NCBI GenBank assembly: GCA_963715485.1
Contig: OY970244.1
Coordinates: forward strand, 1,054,001-1,118,000
Length of the DNA stretch: 64,000 bases
Direction of reading: 5' to 3'
Source: SG8-30 sp963715485
Lineage (GTDB): Bacteria; Pseudomonadota; Gammaproteobacteria; Steroidobacterales; Steroidobacteraceae
The notes beneath the pieces are model-generated. The model was not told where the DNA came from, did no database searches, and saw only the letters and a list, made by a program, of their open reading frames with translations. A program made the translations under genes and the position numbers. Shown in pieces: positions 60,260 to 64,000 of this stretch (position 1 is its first letter; each line of letters begins with the position of its first letter).

Positions 60260-60889
60260 ATGGACCAGAACCGACCAGCAGGCCTGATGGAGGTGCAAAG
60301 CCTCACGGAGTACTTCCGCGCCGAGCTGCGCGATGCCATTGGCCACCAGCGCCTCGAGATCGATGACCACACCGAGCATTACGTCGTCGGCGTGCTGACG
60401 TCATTCGCGCGCTCCGAGACACTCTACGACACGACACCCGATGGGCCACGGCTCAAGCCGCTCGCGCTGATGCTGGCCGACGCACTGGAGGCGAGTTCCG
60501 GCGCGGAGCGCATCCACCTGACCCAGCGGCTTGGTGACGTATCGCTGTTCCTGGCGGGATTCTTCGCCCGGGGCTTCGCCCGGAGTCTCGTCGACGTCGA
60601 CTACCACATCGCCATGGGCGGCCACGCCTACGGTTCGCTGGCCGGAATGCTGCGTGGCACGCCACGCGGCCAGGCGCTGGTAAGCGTGTTCCACGAACTC
60701 GCCGTCAAGTTCCAGCGCGTTGTCGATGCGTTGGCCGAGATCGCCGAGCGCGCCTACACACACTCGGACCAGGACGTCTTGCGGCTGTACGAGATATGGC
60801 TCAAGACAGGCAGCCCCCGCGCACGCGGACTGCTGCTCGAGCTCGGTGTGCAGCCGGTGGCTACCGCGGGCGGGCGGCTGGAGCACTGA
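60260..60889 (+). CDS. Conserved protein of unknown function A, 209 aa
   Basis: Soluble, helix-rich, without signal peptide. 'LTEYFRAELRDAIGHQRLEIDDHTEHYVVGVLTSFARSETLYD', 'LKPLALMLADALEA', 'RLGDVSLFLAGFFARGFARSLVDVDYHIAMGGHAYGSLA' and 'VLRLYEIWLKTGSPRARGLLLELGV' seem conserved in gammaproteobacteria from memory, without function. Starts ATG 60260 or ATG 60287. Seven bases separate its stop from the next start, so the pair is co-transcribed. Confidence 0.75.
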   Translation: MDQNRPAGLMEVQSLTEYFRAELRDAIGHQRLEIDDHTEHYVVGVLTSFARSETLYDTTPDGPRLKPLALMLADALEASSGAERIHLTQRLGDVSLFLAGFFARGFARSLVDVDYHIAMGGHAYGSLAGMLRGTPRGQALVSVFHELAVKFQRVVDALAEIAERAYTHSDQDVLRLYEIWLKTGSPRARGLLLELGVQPVATAGGRLEH

Positions 60890-60896
60890 GCCCATC

Positions 60897-61544
60897 ATGG
60901 TCCTGTCGCGACTGCAGTCGCTGCTTGGACAAATCAACGATGTCGAGCCGCCGCTCGACGTGTCGACCTACCTCGTGACAGATGCCGCCGCGGTGCAGGA
61001 TTGGCAGGAGGCGGCGCGCTCAGCCACGGACGAAACGCTGTACCTGCGGGAGCAGGGCGACTGCCTTGAACTCTCGTTGTACGTCGATGCCTCGGTGCTG
61101 GCGCGCCTCGAGACGGCCGATCCGTTCGAGCGGATCACCGATGACAACCTGCAGGACTGCTGCACCGCGCTCGAGGGCGTGAGCCATCTGCTGTACCTGG
61201 CGTGGAACGCGGTACGCGGCCGCGGCGTGTCGCTGCTCGAGCTCGAGACGCAGGCCGAGGTGGACAAGTTTGCAGCGGTGCTCGTGCTGGCCGGGGAGCT
61301 CGGCGACGGAGGGGCGGAAGCGCTGCATGCCCGGCTGTTCGGACAGGTGCGCTTCGCGGACGGCCTCAGCGCGGAGCAGCTTGACCGCTACCAGGCGGCC
61401 AACCGGTTTGCGGCCCGATTCTGCGGTCGCCTGGCGCGTCGGTGGCTGCGCGGCTCCTCGCCACGCCATGCCGGACTGTTCCGGGACCTCAGGCAGTTCT
61501 ATCGCCTGCCACATGCGCGCAAGCTGGCCTGCGCATCGGCTTGA
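60897..61544 (+). CDS. Conserved protein of unknown function B, 215 aa
   Basis: Soluble, acidic then basic. 'VSTYLVTDAAAVQDWQEAARSATDETLYLREQGDCLELSLYVD', 'LEGVSHLLYLAWNAVRGRGVSLLELETQAEVDKFA', 'LGDGGAEALHARLFGQVRFADGLSAEQLDRYQAANRFAARFCGRLARRWLR' and a C-terminal helix. It behaves as the partner of protein A. 60 bases before the dimethylglycine dehydrogenase. Confidence 0.74.
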   Translation: MVLSRLQSLLGQINDVEPPLDVSTYLVTDAAAVQDWQEAARSATDETLYLREQGDCLELSLYVDASVLARLETADPFERITDDNLQDCCTALEGVSHLLYLAWNAVRGRGVSLLELETQAEVDKFAAVLVLAGELGDGGAEALHARLFGQVRFADGLSAEQLDRYQAANRFAARFCGRLARRWLRGSSPRHAGLFRDLRQFYRLPHARKLACASA

Positions 61545-61604
61545 GATCAGGGTCTTCGTCGACCTTCACCGCTCGGCAGACCGGTTTTACGGTATCTTGC
61601 CGGC

Positions 61605-64000
61605 ATGTCGGTACCGGCTCTCCCGAAGCACGCCCGAGTCGTCGTCATCGGTGGTGGCGTCATCGGATGTTCAGTCGCCTATCACCTGGCCCACATGGGC
61701 TGGAAGGACGTCATTCTTCTCGAACGTGACCGGCTCACCTCGGGCACGACCTGGCACGCGGCCGGATTGATCGTCACCTTCGGGTCGACTTCCAGCACCT
61801 CGACGGAGATGCGCCAGTACACGCGCGACCTGTACGCACGGCTCGAGGCGGAGACCGGCCAGTCGACTGGCTTCAAGCCAGTCGGTTTCATCGAGGCCGC
61901 GGCGGATCCTGACCGGCTCGAGGAATACCGGCGCGTCTCGGCCTTCAATCGTTACTGCGGCATCGACGTCCACGAAATCTCGCCGGCCGAGATCGGCGAG
62001 CTCTTCCCGCTGGCGCGGACGGACGACTTGCTGGCCGGTTTCTATGTCAAGGAGGACGGTCGTGTCGACCCGGTCGGCGTGACCATGGCACTGGCCAGGG
62101 GCGCGCGGATGCAGGGTGCGAAGGTCATCGAGGGCGTCGCCGTCACGAGCGTGCTCAGCCGGCGTGGCACGATCACCGGGGTCTCGACAAGCCATGGCGA
62201 CATCGAGGCGGAGTACGTCGTCAACTGCGCCGGCATGTGGGCGCGCCAGCTGGGTGAACGCGCTGGCGTAAACGTTCCGCTGCAGGCTGCCGAGCACTAC
62301 TACCTCATCACAGACCAGTGTCCCGGCATCGACCGGTCGTTCCCGGTGCTCGAGGATCCGGCCTCCTACGGCTACTTTCGTGAGGAGGTAGGCGGCCTGA
62401 TGATCGGACTTTTCGAGACGGTGTGCGCGCCATGGAAGGTCGACGGCGTGCCCGAGGATTTCTCGTTCGGCGAGATCCCGCCTGACTGGGAGCGCATGGC
62501 CCCCTACGTCGAGAGGGCGATGCGGCGTGTTCCCATTTCCCTGGAACTGGGCGTGAAAAAACTCTTCTGCGGGCCGGAGAGCTTCACACCCGATCTGCAG
62601 CCGATCGTGGGCGAGGCCCCGGAGCTGCGGAATTTCTTCGTCGCAGCCGGGCTCAATTCGATCGGTATCCTTACCGCAGGCGGCCTCGGTCGTGTGCTGG
62701 CGCACTGGATCATCAACGGTCGTCCCGATGTCGACGTCACGGGCTTCGACATCGACCGGTTGCACGCATACCAGTCCAACCCCCAGTACCGGCGCACGCG
62801 GACCGTGGAGTCGCTCGGCATGGTCTACCAGTGCCACTACCCGACGCGGTCGATGCAGTCGGCGCGGGGCGCGAAGCGGAGTCCCTTTTACGATCGCCTG
62901 GCCGCGTGTGGCGCGTACTTCCGCGACGTCAGCGGCTGGGAAGGCGCGGACTGGTACGCGCCGGCGGGGACACTGGCGGATGCGGGGCAACTGTCGTGGG
63001 GCCGTCAGCACTGGTTTCCGTGGTGGGAGGCGGAGCACCGTGCCGCGCGCGAGGGCGTGATCCTGATGGACATGTCCTTCATGGCGAAATTCCTGGTGCA
63101 AGGGCGTGATGCGGGACGGGTGCTGAATTACATCTCGGCCAATGAGGTCGATGGACCGGCTGGCGGCATCACCTATACGCAGTGGCTCAACGAAGGTGGA
63201 ACACTCGAGGCGGACCTGACCGTCACCAAGCTGGACGACGAGCGCTATTGGGTCGTGGCGTCGGACACCGCGCATCGTCACGTCGAGACCTGGATGCGCC
63301 GCCGTATCCCCGACGATGCGCACGCCTTCGTGACCGACGTGACCTCGGGCTTCGCGCAGCTGAACGTGCAGGGGCCGCGATCGCGGGAACTGTTGCAAGC
63401 CGTGACGAGCGCCGATATGTCGAGTGACGCCTTTCCCTTCCGCGCGGCGCGCGAGATCGACATCGGCTTCGCGCGGGCACTGTGCATCCGCATCACCTAC
63501 CTGGGCGAGCTTGGCTACGAGCTTTACATTCCCGCCGAGCAGGCAACGCAGGTCTACGACCGGCTGGTGGAGGCGGGCGAGCCGATGGGATTGCGTCACG
63601 CTGGCCTGAAGGCGCTGGCCAGCCTCAGGATGGAGAAGGGCTACCGCGACTACGGGCACGATATCGACAACACGGACTCCGTCCTGGAAGCGGGGCTGGG
63701 CTTCGCGGTCGACCTGGACAAGCGAGGCGGCTTCATCGGGCGCGAGGCGGTGCTGGCGAAGAAGGCCGAGGGTCCGCTGCGGCGGCGGCTGGTGCAGATA
63801 CTGGTGAAGGATCCCGAGCCGATGCTGTACCACGCCGAGGTGTTGCGGCGAAACGGCAGGATGGTCGGCTACATTCGTGCCGCGTCCTACGGACATACGC
63901 TCGGCGGCGCCGTGGGGCTCGCGATGGTCGACGGCGACGAGGCGATCGACCAGGCCTGGCTCGATGCAGGACACTGGGAGGTTGAGATTGCCGGCCGGAT
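61605..64000 (+). CDS. Dimethylglycine/sarcosine dehydrogenase-type FAD oxidoreductase (3' end outside window)
   Basis: 798 residues are visible, nearly full length. N-terminal FAD site 'VVVIGGGVIGCSVAYHLAHMGWKDVILLERD'. The DAO domain continues with 'LTSGTTWHAAGLIVTFGS' where the HAAGL His is the usual covalent flavin attachment residue, and 'NSIGILTAGGLGRVLAHWI'. The C-terminal half is the aminomethyltransferase-like (GcvT) folate domain: 'LNVQGPRSRELLQ', 'ITYLGELGYELYIPAE', 'LASLRMEKGYRDYGHDIDNTDSVLEAGLGFAVDLDK'. It oxidises N-methyl glycine compounds, passing one-carbon units to tetrahydrofolate. The GAC-like start is ATG at 61605; the ribosome site is weak. Confidence 0.92.
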   Translation, partial: MSVPALPKHARVVVIGGGVIGCSVAYHLAHMGWKDVILLERDRLTSGTTWHAAGLIVTFGSTSSTSTEMRQYTRDLYARLEAETGQSTGFKPVGFIEAAADPDRLEEYRRVSAFNRYCGIDVHEISPAEIGELFPLARTDDLLAGFYVKEDGRVDPVGVTMALARGARMQGAKVIEGVAVTSVLSRRGTITGVSTSHGDIEAEYVVNCAGMWARQLGERAGVNVPLQAAEHYYLITDQCPGIDRSFPVLEDPASYGYFREEVGGLMIGLFETVCAPWKVDGVPEDFSFGEIPPDWERMAPYVERAMRRVPISLELGVKKLFCGPESFTPDLQPIVGEAPELRNFFVAAGLNSIGILTAGGLGRVLAHWIINGRPDVDVTGFDIDRLHAYQSNPQYRRTRTVESLGMVYQCHYPTRSMQSARGAKRSPFYDRLAACGAYFRDVSGWEGADWYAPAGTLADAGQLSWGRQHWFPWWEAEHRAAREGVILMDMSFMAKFLVQGRDAGRVLNYISANEVDGPAGGITYTQWLNEGGTLEADLTVTKLDDERYWVVASDTAHRHVETWMRRRIPDDAHAFVTDVTSGFAQLNVQGPRSRELLQAVTSADMSSDAFPFRAAREIDIGFARALCIRITYLGELGYELYIPAEQATQVYDRLVEAGEPMGLRHAGLKALASLRMEKGYRDYGHDIDNTDSVLEAGLGFAVDLDKRGGFIGREAVLAKKAEGPLRRRLVQILVKDPEPMLYHAEVLRRNGRMVGYIRAASYGHTLGGAVGLAMVDGDEAIDQAWLDAGHWEVEIAGR

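Noticed and set aside
61671..63974. Long open frame (767 codons) on the minus strand opposite the dimethylglycine dehydrogenase
   Set aside because: It is the mirror of a strongly biased high-GC coding gene whose motifs are clear on the plus strand; the minus frame has no start signal or known motif.
1..64000. tRNA, rRNA, CRISPR arrays, prophage genes and riboswitches
   Set aside because: None of the expected cloverleaf, repeat-spacer, phage structural or ligand-aptamer patterns was recognised by eye; small RNAs cannot be excluded.

Overview
The window is 64 kb of GC-rich DNA with dense, short-spaced genes and ordinary bacterial start sites. Nothing in it (no rRNA, no tRNA, no ribosomal proteins) fixes the taxon. 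The mix of families (IS1182 transposase, NodT-type outer-membrane factor with a YiaV/YiaW-like pair, type Vd patatin, DUF3300/DUF2950 pair, PbpG, TAXI receptor with C-terminal membrane helices, OmpR-type two-component system) points to a free-living gammaproteobacterium with a catabolic, probably environmental lifestyle. The genus cannot be read from this sequence.

Layout. 0-15 kb is loosely packed accessory DNA: the 3' end of an acyl-CoA synthetase, a SOUL heme protein, single-gene units (CPBP protease, phospholipase D, LssY-C lipoprotein, SYLF protein, homocysteine methyltransferase, sulfotransferase, cupin, GDCCVxC protein, beta-propeller lipoprotein) and at least eight copies or half-copies of a palindromic intergenic repeat. 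15.5-23.7 kb has a sensor kinase/response regulator operon divergent from a DUF4397 lipoprotein, with three GTTAC boxes on a 10-bp period between them, then a secreted protein, an FAD oxidoreductase and a membrane-anchored rhodanese. 23.7-29.6 kb is the most interesting locus, a minus-strand cluster: MarR regulator, a large molybdopterin enzyme of the pyrogallol-transhydroxylase type carrying an N-terminal SCP2-like lipid-binding domain, its [4Fe-4S] subunit with a C-terminal Cna-B-like domain, and an iron alcohol dehydrogenase of the hydroxyacid-oxoacid transhydrogenase type. An MFS exporter lies just upstream. Both catalytic genes carry one extra base.

31.6-38 kb holds a divergent monooxygenase-domain protein, a 42-aa small protein, a TTC38-like TPR protein, a frame-broken metallophosphoesterase, a GNAT gene enclosed by about 35-bp inverted repeats, and an IS1182-type insertion sequence. 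38-49 kb has secreted and cell-envelope genes (PbpG endopeptidase, OB-like periplasmic protein, split-Soret-type cytochrome, orphan TAXI receptor, DUF3300-DUF2950). 48.6-56.4 kb is transport and energy: AI-2E permease, PPK2 coupled to a SulP transporter, a VIT/CCC1-like protein, and a translationally coupled DUF3302-HlyD-NodT export operon. 56.7-64 kb has a type Vd patatin with a DUF3313 lipoprotein-like partner, an AraC remnant, a conserved pair of unknown proteins and a dimethylglycine/sarcosine dehydrogenase running off the end.

Two themes stand out. First, several unrelated families of short palindromic repeats sit in the gaps. Second, every frame disruption that can be resolved (five sites in four genes) is explained by a single extra base, which points to sequencing insertions at least as strongly as to gene decay.
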